A DNA stretch of 64,000 bases from Streptomyces sp. Lineage in GTDB: Bacteria > Actinomycetota > Actinomycetes > Streptomycetales > Streptomycetaceae. Positions 44,176 to 54,800 of the stretch are shown in pieces. The notes beneath the pieces are model-generated. The model saw only the letters and a program-made list of their open reading frames with translations. It made no database searches and was not told the origin of the DNA. Both the position numbers and the translations under genes were made by a program. The stretch is from positions 62,001 through 126,000 of the forward strand of contig NZ_JAEKKT010000128.1 in the NCBI RefSeq assembly GCF_019510245.1, written 5' to 3'. Position 1 is the first letter of the stretch; each line of letters starts with the position of its first letter.

Positions 44176-44215
44176 GTCCCGTCAGCCACGGCAGTGCCAC
44201 CGTGGCTGACGGGAC
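44176..44215 (-). terminator. Strong 16-bp hairpin terminator after APC permease
   Basis: GTCCCGTCAGCCACGG (44176-44191) pairs perfectly with CCGTGGCTGACGGGAC (44200-44215), 8-base loop. It begins 18 bases after the APC permease stop on the minus strand and would insulate the downstream pobA gene. Confidence 0.8.
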
Positions 44216-44233
44216 GCGGGTGAGGAGGAGGGG

Positions 44234-45871
44234 TCAGTGCGCGGGCGCGTCCGTGACCACGACCTCGTCGATGCTCCGCTCGATGTCCTCGGCCGTGGAG
44301 GCGGTCGCCTTGGCCCAGTAGTAGATGCCGATCGAGAAGGCGGCGATGACCAGGATGTCCCACCACAGCGCAATGTGGTTCTGGCCGCCGAAGCTGCCCT
44401 GCCAGGAGATCAGTCCCATGCCGATGAGATAGACGGGGAGCCACTGCGCGGCCTTGAAGTCCAGCCGGGGCGCGTCCGGCAGGTTCTTGTTGTGGGCGTA
44501 CCAGGCGTAGCCGCCGAGCAGCAGGTAGCCGAGCACGATCGCGAGGCCGAGCCGCCACAGGGTGCCCCAGCCGGACCAGTAGATGATCAGGTTGGCGACC
44601 ACGAACGCCAGCGGCGAGACCAGCTTTCCAGCGGGCAGCCGGTACGGGCGCTCGTGACCCGGCAGCTTGTCGGCGAAGACGCCGTAGGCCAGCGGGGCGC
44701 CCGCGTACATCAGTACGCTGGCGGAGGTGATGAAGCCGACCAGCTGGTGCCAGCTGGGGAACGGCAGGAAGCAGATCACACCGGTCACGAAGGACATGAC
44801 GAGGCCGAACCACGGCACACCACGCGCGTCGGTCTTGGTGAAGATTTTCGGCGCGTAGCCGTTCTTCGCCAGGCCGTAGGAGACGCGTGAGGTGGCGGTG
44901 GTGTAAATCAGGCCGGTGCCGCCGGGGGAGATGATCGCGTCGAGATACAGGACGACAGCCAGCCAGCCGAGGCCCACCAGGGTCGCGAGGCCGGCCCACG
45001 GGCCGCTGTCACCCTTGTACGCGAGGTGGGCCCAGCCGTGCGCGAAGGAGCTGTGCGGCAGCGCGGCAATGAACACGACCTGGAGCAGGACGTAGATGAC
45101 GGCGCCGATCGCGACCGAGCCGAGTGTGGCGCGCGGCAGGTCCTTCTTCGGGTTGCGGCTCTCCCCGGCCAGCTGGATGGCCTGTTCGAAGCCGAGCAGC
45201 GCGAAGATGATCCCGCTGGTGCTGATCGCGGCCAGCACGCCCTTGGCGCCGAACGGCGCGAAGCCCTCGGAGTGGAAGTTGGCCGGGTGGAAGTGGGTCG
45301 CGGCCATGATGAAGATCGCGCCCAGCGGAACGGCGATCTTCCACCAGGTCGCGGCGCTGTTGGTGTGCGCCAGCACCCGGACACCGAAGAAGTTCACGCC
45401 GACGAAGACCGCCATCAGCACGATCGCCACCAGCAGACCGCTGGTCGTCAGGGTCTTGTCGGCGTGCTGGAAGTGCTGGGCCCACGACCAGTGACCGGCG
45501 TAGCCGATCATGGCCTCGACCTCGATCGGCGCCACCGTCGCCGCCTGCAGCCAGGAGAACCAGCCGAAGGACATGCCGGCCAGGCCGCCGAACGCGTAGT
45601 GCGGGTAGCGGGCCGTACCGCCCGCCACCGGGAACATGCCGCCGAGCTCGGCGTGCACCAGTGCCAGGAGCACGATCGCGACCGCGCCGATCACCCACGA
45701 GATGATCGCCGAGGGGCCGGCCTGGATGACGGCGTCGTGCGCGCCGTACAACCATCCGGAGCCGATGATCGAACCCACAGAGGCCCACATCAGGCCGATC
45801 AGGCCGACGTCCCGCCTCAGACCGCCCGAAGGTGTGATGTCCTCCGTCGCGGCTTTCTCGACACTCACCAT
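44234..45871 (-). CDS. APC-superfamily amino acid permease
   Basis: 545 residues with about twelve helices. The substrate-binding helix 1 motif is MWASVGSIIGSGWLYGAHDA, and the family helix 6 block is SGIIFALLGFEQAIQLAGES, followed by RNPKKDLPRAT. A cytosolic loop reads ARGVPWFGLVMSF, and the C-terminus is soluble (ASTAEDIERSIDEVVV). It should import amino acids or related amines. GAGAGG nine bases before ATG 45871 supports the start. It stands alone between a strong terminator and a 229-bp AT-richer promoter region. Confidence 0.9.
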   Translation of the reverse strand: MVSVEKAATEDITPSGGLRRDVGLIGLMWASVGSIIGSGWLYGAHDAVIQAGPSAIISWVIGAVAIVLLALVHAELGGMFPVAGGTARYPHYAFGGLAGMSFGWFSWLQAATVAPIEVEAMIGYAGHWSWAQHFQHADKTLTTSGLLVAIVLMAVFVGVNFFGVRVLAHTNSAATWWKIAVPLGAIFIMAATHFHPANFHSEGFAPFGAKGVLAAISTSGIIFALLGFEQAIQLAGESRNPKKDLPRATLGSVAIGAVIYVLLQVVFIAALPHSSFAHGWAHLAYKGDSGPWAGLATLVGLGWLAVVLYLDAIISPGGTGLIYTTATSRVSYGLAKNGYAPKIFTKTDARGVPWFGLVMSFVTGVICFLPFPSWHQLVGFITSASVLMYAGAPLAYGVFADKLPGHERPYRLPAGKLVSPLAFVVANLIIYWSGWGTLWRLGLAIVLGYLLLGGYAWYAHNKNLPDAPRLDFKAAQWLPVYLIGMGLISWQGSFGGQNHIALWWDILVIAAFSIGIYYWAKATASTAEDIERSIDEVVVTDAPAH

Positions 45872-45962
45872 GTCAAGTGGCCTCTCAGTTTCTGAACGCA
45901 GATTTAACGAGCAAGAGGGCACAAGTTAAGGGGGCATGCCGCAAGCGGAGAAGACTGTTGCC

Positions 45963-45984
45963 AAAGATTTGACCCTCGATCTTT
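45963..45984. promoter_or_regulatory. Dyad AAAGAT-n10-ATCTTT upstream of APC permease
   Basis: Perfect 6-bp arms with a 10-bp spacer, about 92 bp upstream of the permease start in an AT-richer stretch that also contains TTGGCCAAAG nearby. A candidate operator; no regulator gene is adjacent. Confidence 0.35.
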
Positions 45985-46100
45985 CCTGTCTTGGCCAAAG
46001 CTTTTACACAGGTCAGCAAGGGTCACAGAATGTCCGTATTCAGTTCGGTTGAGTGCGAAGAAGGTAAGACAGGCAAGCTCAGATCTTCCTCAAATCCGGC

Positions 46101-46514
46101 TCAGTTCCGGCCCAGGCGAGGAATTTCGATGGCCGGGCAGCGGTCCATGACCATGTCCAGACCGGCGGCCCGCACCCGCTCGTACGCCCCCTCGTCGACC
46201 ACCCCGAGCTGGAACCACACCGCCTTCGCGCCCTTCGCCAGCGCCTCGTCCGCGACCGCCCCGGCCAGCTCGCTGTTGACGAAGACGTCGACGACGTCGA
46301 CCTCGAAGGGGATCTCCGCGAGCGACGCGTAGCCCCTCTCGCCGTGCACCGTCTCCGCCTTGGGGTGGACCGGCACGATCCGCTTGCCGAACCGCTGCAG
46401 CACCTGGGCCACCCCGTACGCGGCCCGTCCCCGGTTGGATGACAGACCGACCACCGCCCAGGTGTCACCCGTCCCGGTAAGAATCCTGCGGACCGTCGCT
46501 TCGTCTCCGTACAC
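46101..46514 (-). CDS. CoA-binding domain protein (YccU-like)
   Basis: 137 residues, a single Rossmann-type CoA-binding domain: WAVVGLSSNRGRAAYGVAQV, PVHPKAETVHGERGYASLAE and VDVFVNSELAGAVADEALAK, ending WFQLGVVDEGAYERVRAAGL with MDRCPAIEIPRL. The conserved Cys of MDRCP is typical of the family. Function unknown; it resembles the nucleotide-binding part of succinyl-CoA synthetase. GAGGAGG six bases upstream of GTG 46514 is a far better start than ATG 46541. Confidence 0.9.
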   Translation of the reverse strand: MYGDEATVRRILTGTGDTWAVVGLSSNRGRAAYGVAQVLQRFGKRIVPVHPKAETVHGERGYASLAEIPFEVDVVDVFVNSELAGAVADEALAKGAKAVWFQLGVVDEGAYERVRAAGLDMVMDRCPAIEIPRLGRN

Positions 46515-46719
46515 CGTCGGCCTCCTCGGCTCGGGGATCATCCGCCGTGGGCAACAGCGGCCGCCGGACCCTGATTCCCCGGCCCGGAGCCGGTCCGCGC
46601 CCTACCGCCGGGGCCATGGGCGCGGCAGAGGGTGTCGCATGTCCCGCATGTCCCGCCACGGTGACCTGAATCGGCGCAAGGTGCCTGCGGGCGGCCCGCC
46701 GCACGCCTACGCTCAGCCC

Positions 46720-47457
46720 GTGCTGCGCATTCTCGACGCCAAGTCCGGTGAGACCGTCCCCGCCGTTGCCGCCCGCCGTGCCCTGACCCGGGTCGAGGCC
46801 CACGCCTCGGGCCATGACCTGACGGCGCTGCGGGTCCTGCTCACCACCGACCTCCTCCTGCGCGCCCTGGAACTCGGCGGCACCCCGGTCCTGCCCCTGC
46901 TCATCGCCCACCGCCACCAGGTCGAGCTGCACGCCGCCGCCACCGCCCTCGGCATCCGCCCCTTCGAGGACGGCCGCGACCTCGCCGCGGGACTGGGCGA
47001 GGTGCAGGTCGTCCACGTGACGGCCACGGGCGGCACCCTGCCCGCCACCGGGGCCGGCCTGACCGTCGCGGTCGCCCCCGCGGACGGTCCCGACGCCGGT
47101 GTCCTGGGCAGGCTCGCCGACCCCGCCGCACTGCGGCTCGCCCTCCTCGACGCCCCGCGCGGCACCGCCGTCCACCTCGGCGCCGGCGCCCTCGACGCGG
47201 CCGGGCGGCGGCTCGGCAGGCTGCGGCAGTCGGTGGCGCACTGGGCGCGCAGCCCCTCGCGGCCGGTGCCCGAGAAGGTGCGGGGACGGCTCCGGGACGC
47301 CTGGGAGGACGACCTCGACGTGCCCGGGGTGCTCGCCGTGCTGCGCTGGATGGAGAACCAGCCCGAGATCCCCGACGGCGCCCGCTTCGAGACCTGCGCC
47401 TACGCCGACCGGCTGCTCGCCCTCGACCTCACCCGCGACCTCGGACGGGCGTCGTGA
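46720..47457 (+). CDS. Cysteinyl-tRNA synthetase-like protein lacking the catalytic motifs
   Basis: About 245 residues from GTG 46720 (an in-frame ATG at 46639 is the alternative). The opening LRILDAKSGETVPAVAARRA and RVEAHASGHDLTALRVLLTT parallel the beginning of CysRS and MshC, and the end DAWEDDLDVPGVLAVLRWME parallels the C-terminal helical domain of those enzymes (the DDL-TP-ALAVL pattern). The HIGH and KMSKS signatures and zinc-binding Cys are absent, so tRNA charging is unlikely. TACGCT sits about 8 bases before the GTG, suggesting a leaderless transcript. It overlaps the SixA-like gene by 4 bases, so they form an operon. Function unknown. Confidence 0.72.
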   Translation: MLRILDAKSGETVPAVAARRALTRVEAHASGHDLTALRVLLTTDLLLRALELGGTPVLPLLIAHRHQVELHAAATALGIRPFEDGRDLAAGLGEVQVVHVTATGGTLPATGAGLTVAVAPADGPDAGVLGRLADPAALRLALLDAPRGTAVHLGAGALDAAGRRLGRLRQSVAHWARSPSRPVPEKVRGRLRDAWEDDLDVPGVLAVLRWMENQPEIPDGARFETCAYADRLLALDLTRDLGRAS

Positions 47458-47999
47458 TCACCCGGGCGGGCGCGGGCCCGCTGCGCCGCCTGGTCGTGCT
47501 CCGGCACGCCAAGTCGGCCCGGCCCGAGGGCGTCCCGGACCGGCTGCGCCCGCTCGCGGACCGCGGCCGCCGCGACGCCCCCGCGGCCGGCCGTGCCCTC
47601 GCTGAGTCCGACTGCCTGCCCGACCTCGCGGTGTGCTCCACCGCGGTACGCGCCCGGCAGACCTGGGAACTGGCCTCCGGCCAGTGGGGCACACCGCCGC
47701 CGGTCCGCTACGACGGGCGGGTCTACGCGGCCGACGTACCCGACCTGCTGGCGGTCGTCCACGAGGTGCCGGCCGAGGTGGAGACGCTGTTGCTGGTCGG
47801 GCACAACCCCGGCCTGGAGGAACTCGTCCTCGACCTCGCCGGCGACGGTCTCGGCGACACCCTGGAGCAGGTGCGCGAGAAGTTCCCGACGTCCGCGATC
47901 GCGGTCCTGGCCTGGCACGGCACGAGGTGGGCCTCGCTCGCCCCGGGAACGGCCCTGCTGACAGAGGTGATGGTGGCCCGGGGACGCAAGGAGAAGTAG
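47454..47999 (+). CDS. SixA-type histidine phosphatase
   Basis: 181 residues of the histidine-phosphatase superfamily. The catalytic His is in VVLRHAKSARPEG, the Arg in CSTAVRARQTWE and the second His in LLVGHNPGLEELV. SixA of E. coli dephosphorylates phospho-His on the NPr phosphocarrier, and related small members act on various phosphates. The GTG start overlaps the preceding stop (GTGA), so translation is coupled to the CysRS-like gene. The yigZ gene follows after 37 bp. Confidence 0.88.
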   Translation: MITRAGAGPLRRLVVLRHAKSARPEGVPDRLRPLADRGRRDAPAAGRALAESDCLPDLAVCSTAVRARQTWELASGQWGTPPPVRYDGRVYAADVPDLLAVVHEVPAEVETLLLVGHNPGLEELVLDLAGDGLGDTLEQVREKFPTSAIAVLAWHGTRWASLAPGTALLTEVMVARGRKEK

Positions 48000-48036
48000 G
48001 GAAGGAGCGGCGCACCTGTCCGCATAGGCTGGGCGG

Positions 48037-48663
48037 ATGCAGGACGAGTACCGCACAGTGGCCCGCGCGGGCACCCACGAGACCGAGGTCAACCGCTCCC
48101 GCTTCCTGTGCGCCCTCGCCCCGGCGGCCACCGAGCAGGAGGCGCAGGACTTCGTCGCGGCGGTCCGCAGGGAGCACGCCGACGCCACCCACAACTGCTG
48201 GGCCTACGTCATCGGCGCCGACGCCGCCACCCAGCGGGCGAGCGACGACGGCGAACCGGGCGGCACCGCCGGTGTCCCCATGCTCCAGATGCTGCTCCGG
48301 CGCGACATGCGGTACGTCGTCGCCGTCGTCACCCGCTACTACGGCGGGGTCAAACTCGGCGCCGGCGGCCTCATCCGCGCCTACGGCGGTGCGGTCGGCG
48401 AGGCCCTCGACACCCTCGGCACCCTTACCCGGCGCCGTTTCCGGCTGGCCACGGTGACCGTCGACCACCAGCGGGCCGGCAAGGTCCAGAACGACCTGCG
48501 CGCCACCGGCCGCGAGGTCCGCGACGTCCGCTACGGCGAGGCCGTCACCATCGAGATCGGCCTGCCGGACGCCGACGTGGACACCTTCCGCGCCTGGCTC
48601 GCCGACGCCACGGCGGGCACCGCGACCCTCGAACTGGGCGGGGAGGCCTACGGGGACGCGTGA
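48037..48663 (+). CDS. YigZ/IMPACT family protein
   Basis: 208 residues. The N-terminal UPF0029/IMPACT domain has ETEVNRSRFLCALAPAATEQ, then HNCWAYVIG, SDDGEPGGTAG and VVTRYYGGVKLGAGGLIRAY, all strongly conserved. The C-terminal ferredoxin-like domain follows (VTVDHQRAGKVQNDLRATGR). The family is poorly understood; eukaryotic IMPACT regulates GCN2, and bacterial YigZ binds nucleic acids or ribosomes by proposal only. Its last 155 bases plus about 20 bp downstream are duplicated at 62,983-63,160, so this 3' end may have been the insertion point of the LamG/RHS island that begins right after it. Confidence 0.92.
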   Translation: MQDEYRTVARAGTHETEVNRSRFLCALAPAATEQEAQDFVAAVRREHADATHNCWAYVIGADAATQRASDDGEPGGTAGVPMLQMLLRRDMRYVVAVVTRYYGGVKLGAGGLIRAYGGAVGEALDTLGTLTRRRFRLATVTVDHQRAGKVQNDLRATGREVRDVRYGEAVTIEIGLPDADVDTFRAWLADATAGTATLELGGEAYGDA

Positions 48664-48682
48664 CGGCCGGTGCCGACCGGCC
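48505..48682 (+). repeat. Left copy of yigZ-3'-end direct repeat (possible island boundary)
   Basis: About 175 bp beginning near CACCGGCCGCGAGG and running through the yigZ stop to GTGCCGACC. The right copy at 62,983-63,160 has the same orientation and differs at only about four positions within the coding part. The repeats bracket 14.3 kb holding the LamG, RHS and candidate immunity genes. Confidence 0.85.
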
Positions 48683-48754
48683 CTGAGGGCATGACGGGCG
48701 GAATCGGATCTTCCCGCGGGTGGGCGAGGCGACCGGGACGTCCGAAACGTGGGC

Positions 48755-48790
48755 GGGCCCCGCCGCTCCTGGCCGGGAGTGGCGGGGCCC
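48755..48790. terminator. Bidirectional hairpin between yigZ and LamG gene
   Basis: GGGCCCCGCC (48755-48764) pairs with GGCGGGGCCC (48781-48790), with extra CTCC/GGAG pairing inside the loop. It lies 91 bp after the yigZ stop and 16 bp after the LamG-gene stop on the opposite strand, so it can end both transcripts. Confidence 0.75.
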
Positions 48791-48806
48791 GAGGCGCATT
48801 ACGCGG

Positions 48807-51800
48807 TCAGTGCAGGTTGCTGACCTCGGTCGCCGAGAGTGTCCTCGGGTAGACGTGGACGTCGGCGACGGAGCCGGGGAAGGCAAGGTACGGGGTTGTG
48901 GCGGAGGCGCTGTTGACGCAGCCGCCGACGGTCAGGGGCAGGGAGGAGTCGTACTGGGGGCTGAGGTTGGTGGCCGTGCCCATCAGGGTGCCGTTCTGGT
49001 AGAGGGCCATGTTGCCGGTGGTGGACTGCCCCGGGACCGGTGCCCGGAAGGCGGCGACGAGATGCGTCCACGTGCCGACCGGTGCAGAGTTGTTGTCTCC
49101 CTCCGCAGTGGGGAAGTCGGAGTTCTCGTCGTTGGTGGTGGTCGTCTGGAACATCCAGGCGCTGCTTGCCTTGTCGTACGAGAGGTAGAAGGCCTGGTGC
49201 TGGGTGGTGCCCTGGCAGACGGCGGTGGTGCCGAGTGCTGAGTTGATCTTCACCCAGGCGGAGACGGTGTAGTCGCCGAGGGTGTTGACCGCGCTCTGCC
49301 TGCTCTTGAGGAAGCCGGTGCTGCCGTCGAAGGCGACGCTGCCGGACAGTCCGCTCGGCGCGTCGCTGCCGTAGGCGGCGCTGCCGGTGGCGGTGACGGG
49401 ATTGAGGGATGCGGTGTCGGCGCCGTTCGATCCGAGCTTCCACTCGTCCTCGGGCATGCCGTTGTCCCAGCCCGCCGGGACGATCACGCTGGCCGCGTCG
49501 GCCTGGCTCGCCGGCATGGCGTACGGGTAGACCTGCACGTCCGAGACGGAGCCCGGGAAGGCGTTGTACGGCGAGGTCGCGGCGGGGTCGTTGATGCAGC
49601 CGCCGACGGTCAGGGGCATCGACGAGTCGTACTGCGGGGTGAGGTTGGTGGCGGTCCCCATCAGGGTGCCGTTCTGGTAGATGGACATGACGCCGCTGCT
49701 GTCGTCGCCGTCCACGGGTGCGGTGTAGGTGACCAGGAGGTGGGTCCAGGTGCCCACGGCCCCGGTGTTGGTGTCTCCTTCCGCGGTGGGGAAGTCGGCG
49801 TTGTCGTCGTTGGTGGTCGTGGTCTGGAACATCCAGCCCTTGTTGCCCCGGTCGTAGCCGATGTAGAACGCCTGGTGCTGGCTGGTTCCCTCACAGATGG
49901 CCGTGGCCGGATTGTCCGTGGAGTCGAGCTTCACCCAGGCGGAGACGGTGTAGTCGGCGGAGGTGTCGACGGCGGTGTGGTCGCTCTCCAGGAAGCCGCC
50001 GCTCCCGTCGAAGGAGGTGGCGGTGGCCGGCGCGTTGACGGCGTTGGGTCCGGTCGAGCCGAAGGTCGCCCCGCCGACCGCGGTGAACGGGTTGTCCCCG
50101 CGTGCGTCGGTGCCGTCGGCGGCCATCTCCCACTCGTTGTCGGGTGTGTCGCCGCCGGTGGCCTCCGGGACGATCAGGTTCGGCGCGATGCCGACGACCT
50201 GGGTGTTGGTGTCGTTGAGGTAGCGGGCGGCGAGGTCGTCGTAGTACGTGTTCGACGGGTTGCCGCTGGAGAGGTCCGCCGCCTTCACGGTCGACGAGGT
50301 GGCCGTGCCGTCCGTGGAGACCGCCGCGGCGAAGTCGATGACCTGGCTCGGGAAGTTGTCGAGCAGGTACTGGTTCACCGCCTCCCGGGCGGACTCCTGG
50401 GCGGCCGTGCCCGGGTGGGCCGCGGTGAACGGCGGGATGGTGGTCAGGTAGACGGTGAGGTTGGAGTTCTGGGTGACCGGCTGCCCGTTTATGTAGGCCT
50501 GTCCGTCGTCGGTGTAGTACGAACTCAGCTGGCTGTTGAGGGCGGCCAGGCCGTTCTCGACCTTCGTGGCGCAGGTGTTGGCATCACTCGTGCAGTTGAG
50601 AAGGTCACTGGCGCCGGTGGAGACGAGGACGGTGCGCACGTTGCCCTGCGCCAGGACGTTGCGGTCCAGCGGGTTGAGCGCGTTGGTCGGGGTGTCGCTG
50701 TTGGTGATCTGTGGCAGCAGGTTGTTGTTCAGGCTGTTGCTGTTGGTACCGGCGTTCAGCACGCCGTAGTCCACGGTGCCTTCACCGTTGGGATCGTCGA
50801 CGATGGCGCCTGTGATGGCGTCGCTGAGGTGGTGCCGGCCGTCGCCGCTCGCGGTGTCGCCGTTGACGCTCTGGTCGCCGTAGAGGACCAGGGAGCCGGT
50901 GGGTGCGGTGGTGGGCGTGGTCACGTCGATGCCGGTCAGGTAGGGCAGGCCGGTGTACGTGGTCTGCGTGTACTTGGTGGCAGCGGTGTCGCCGGTGCGG
51001 TTGGCCGCGTCGCTCACCCAGACCGGGGTCTGGGCCGCCGCGTGGCCCGGCATGGCCGCCACCGAGCCGTGCACCTGCAGGCTGACCAGTACGGTCGCTT
51101 GCTGGTCGACGTGCAGGGTCACCGGGTCGCTGGTGACGTCGCCGCCGGCCGGGACGGTGACGGAGGCGGCGCCGTTGAAGGTCAACGGCGTCGGCGCCGA
51201 GGCTGCCGTGGCGCCACCCGCGGTGCCGTCCTGCGGAGCCACGGAGGCCGCGTCGAAGGTCACGGGTGCGGTGCCCATGGCGTTGGACAGGTGGAGGCGG
51301 ACGCCGTTGCCGTCATCGGTGCCGATGCTGACGTGGGCCGGGACGCGCAGGGTCTGCCCGTTGACGGTGGCGGTGGTGCCGCCGGACTGTGTCACCTTGG
51401 CGGTGTCCTGGACGGAGGACCAGGTGCCGACCCAGTGCTGGGCGCCGGTTCCGCTCCCGGTGGTCGTCAGCGGGCGCACACCCATGCCCAGGATGTGCAG
51501 GGTGGGCTGGCCGGCCTGGACACCATTGGTGAACAGCGGGAGGGAGATGCTGCTGATGACCGAGCCTGGGCAGGCCAGCGGGACGCTGATGGCGTAGATC
51601 TTCGGCCCGGGACTGGGGCTGGTCTGGGTGTTGTTGCTGTGGTTCTGGTGGACCAGGGTCACCGAGGCGGACGAGGCGGGGCCGCTGAGCCAGTCGGGCA
51701 CCGTGTCCAGTGTGTAGGACTGGTCGGCCGGGTCGCCGTTCGGGTCCAGGCAGTTGTTCTTCGCGTAGGTGATGCTGCCGGTGGCGCCCTTGGCCGCGCC

Positions 51801-54800
51801 TCCGGTGGCGAAGCCGAGGAAGACCACGGCGCCACCCGTGTTCGTCACGCCGCTGCCGGGAACGGTGACGGTCTGGCCGGAGGCCAGCATGTTGTCGTAG
51901 GTGCCGGTGCCGAACTTGGGCAGTGTGACGGTCGCGCCGCCGACGGTCACCGACTTGCCGCTCTGCCAGCCCGAAGTGCCGGTCAGGTCGGCGGAGTTGA
52001 TGCTGTTCCCCGAGCCGTCGGCGTCGGCCGGGCTGGTCGTGGTGGTGAAGGTACTGGTGGCGGTGTTGTTCAGGCAGCTGCTCGTGGCGTTGATCGCGCA
52101 GGTCAGTGCCGGCGCCAGCCGCAGAACGTCGAGGCCCGCCTGGTATCCCGTCGAGCTGGGGTTCTTGCCGGTCAGGGTGAGGGTCAGGGTGTGCACGCCC
52201 TGCTTGAGAGTGAGCAGCTGACCGCTCGCGTCCTTGGGGATGCCCAGGTTGACGAACCGGGTGGTGGTGTACGAGTTGTAGGCGTCGAGGCCGCTGAGCA
52301 GGGTGGCCTGGGTGGGCTTGCCCGCGTCCAGGACCAGGTTGTAGATGCCGTAGTCCTTGGCCTTGGTCAGGTTGCCCCCGAAGCTCCAGGGACCGTCCTT
52401 GGGGATGTCGAAGCTGAACGTCGCGCTGTCGCCGCTGACCACCTTCGAGGTGGTGCTCTTGTTGGCGAGCATGGCCTGGTAGCCGTCGGCGAACTCGTAG
52501 CCGCTGCCGGCGGCCTGGCTGATCAGCTGACCGCCCTTGGATGTGGTGGTGGCCTTGGGCACGGAGGTGGTCGTGCCGTCGGTGTTGGTCGCCGTCCAGC
52601 CGGCGATCATCTTGTCGCCGTAGGCGTACGTCGGGGTGCTGGTACCGGCGTAGAAGGCGTACTTCGTCTCGGAGATGGACGTCGAGCCCGCCTGGTCCAC
52701 GGACTTGGCGTACAGCGTGTGCGGTCCTGCCTTGGCGGGGGCGAAGGCGGGGGAGGCGCTGCCGTTGAGGACCGAGGTGCCGGTGCCGGGGCCGTTGTCC
52801 GACGTTCCGTAGTAGACGTGGCCCGGCACGATCGTCGTGCTGGTGGTCCAGTGGGTGACGCTGCTGCTGTAGACCGTGTTGCCGAGCGTGGCGTCCAGCG
52901 CGAACAGGTAGCCGGTGATGTTGTTGGTGTGGTTGTTGCTGAGCGTGAAGGTGCCCTTGTCGCCGAACGCTGCACCGATCTGCTTGGCCGGGAACTGACT
53001 GGATGTCACTGTCGGGGCCGGTGGGGCGCTGGTGTCGACCGTGAAGCTCTGCGTCTTGGTCCAGATGCCCGAGCCGGTGCCGGCCCAGTACCCAGCCGCG
53101 TTCTGCGCGGTTGCCTTCCAGGTGTAGTTGCCGTCCGGCAGGCTCGGAGTGGTCCAGTCGCTGCCGTTGGTGTTGTACCGGGCGCGCTTCTTCGAGTCCG
53201 TGCTGGGGCCGAAGCCCTGGTGGATCAGGGTGCCGGAGGAGTTGTAGACGTTGTACTCCATGCGCACCAGCTCGCAGCCGCCCGCCAGGTCCGGGTCGAC
53301 CGCGCGCGCGGACAGCGTCGGCGTGTGGGTGGTGGTCATCGTCTTGCCCATGTTCACGCTGGACGGCTTGATGGCGGGGGTGCCGGTGCCGTTCTTGAGC
53401 CTGGGCCGGTAGCTGTAGGTGACCGACATGGTCGCGCCGCCTCCGTAGGCGAGCTGCTTCCACTGCTGGGCGTCGTTCATGTCGGGCGACTGGACCATCA
53501 GCGTCATGCTGGCCCAGCTGCCGGCGGCCGCGCTCTGCGCCCGCGAAGTCACGTCGAACTCCAGCGACGGCGGGCTGACCCAGGAGTTGGCGCCGTCCGT
53601 GACGGGACAGGTGCCGGCCTCGTGGCTCTTGGGGTTGGTGCCGAGCGAGCCGGTGCGGCCGCCGGGCTCGTGACCCCAGTACAGAGAGGAGGAGCCCCAG
53701 CCGGCGGGGCGGTCGGTGCCGTAGACGGCGGCCGGGGTGTCGGCGCAGGAGGCGGCGGAAAGCTGCTTCACGTAGAGCGAAGCGTGACTGACCACGGCGC
53801 CTTTGATGCCGCTGGTGTTCATCTGGTAGTAGGTGCGCGCCCGTTCACCGTTGCCCGGGGTGTTGTTGTCCCAGCCCTCGCGGGCGTTCGTGGAGCCCGA
53901 GGTGGACGTCGAGTTGTAGACGTTCCAGCCGTTGTCGGAGATCCGCGCCCAGTCCAGCTGGGAGGGTCTGCCGCTCCACTCCGGGTCCACGTAGACCGGG
54001 TACGCGGTGCTCTTGGCGGACAGCAACTTCTTGTCCAGGCCGAGCAGTTGCCTGCCCGACTTGAGGGTGACACGGACCCGCGAACGGTGTTTGCCGACCT
54101 TGGCCGCGGCCTTGTGCTCGGCCCCCGCCGAGGAGGCGGACGCTACGCGGGCCACGGCCTTGTCGCCGGCCGGCGGGCCGGCGCTGTCCCACATCAGCGC
54201 GGTGTCGCTGTGGAACACCGTCCTGCCGGTGTGCCTGTCGGTGGCCTGCGCGCCGTCGTCGCGGGTGGGGGCCAGCTTCAGACCCGCCGACGTGGTGTTC
54301 AGGGCGAGGCTGTCCAGGCGCGGATCGGCCGCGGCCTTGGGGGACTTGATGACCAGGATCGAGGAGTAGCCGGAGGCGTCCGCGGTCAACTGGAGGTCGA
54401 CCTGCGGCAGCACCTCGGGGTAGGTCGCGGTGTCACCGGATATCACGGGCCTGGGCAGCGTGCCGGGCCAGGAGAAGCCCAGTCTGTCGCTGCCGTCGCG
54501 CAGCGTGACCAGCGCGCCGGGACCGCCGTCGGAGAAGGCCACGTCGGTGACGGCGGCCTTGGGCGCCCAGGTGCCGTCCGCCCGCCTCTCCAGCGTGGTG
54601 TCGATCGGCACCCACTTGCCGCGCCGGCGGGTGCGCTGCGGCATCGAGGAGTCGGTGCGGGTGAACGTGCCGTTCGGGTTGGCCACCACCGTGGTCCCGG
54701 TGTCGGTGAGCTGGTCGATGGTCACCGGTTTACCGGTTGCCTTCGCCCGTGCGGACGCCGACTCGGTCGCGTTGAGCCGTCTGGCGGCGGAGTGCGGGTG

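Noticed and set aside
44176..44215. Operator or att site between pobA and the permease
   Set aside because: The 16-bp perfect stem directly after the permease stop is better explained as a terminator.
46360..46719. Longer start for the CysRS-like protein
   Set aside because: The extension overlaps the divergent CoA-binding gene and has non-coding composition; similarity to CysRS begins at LRILDA.
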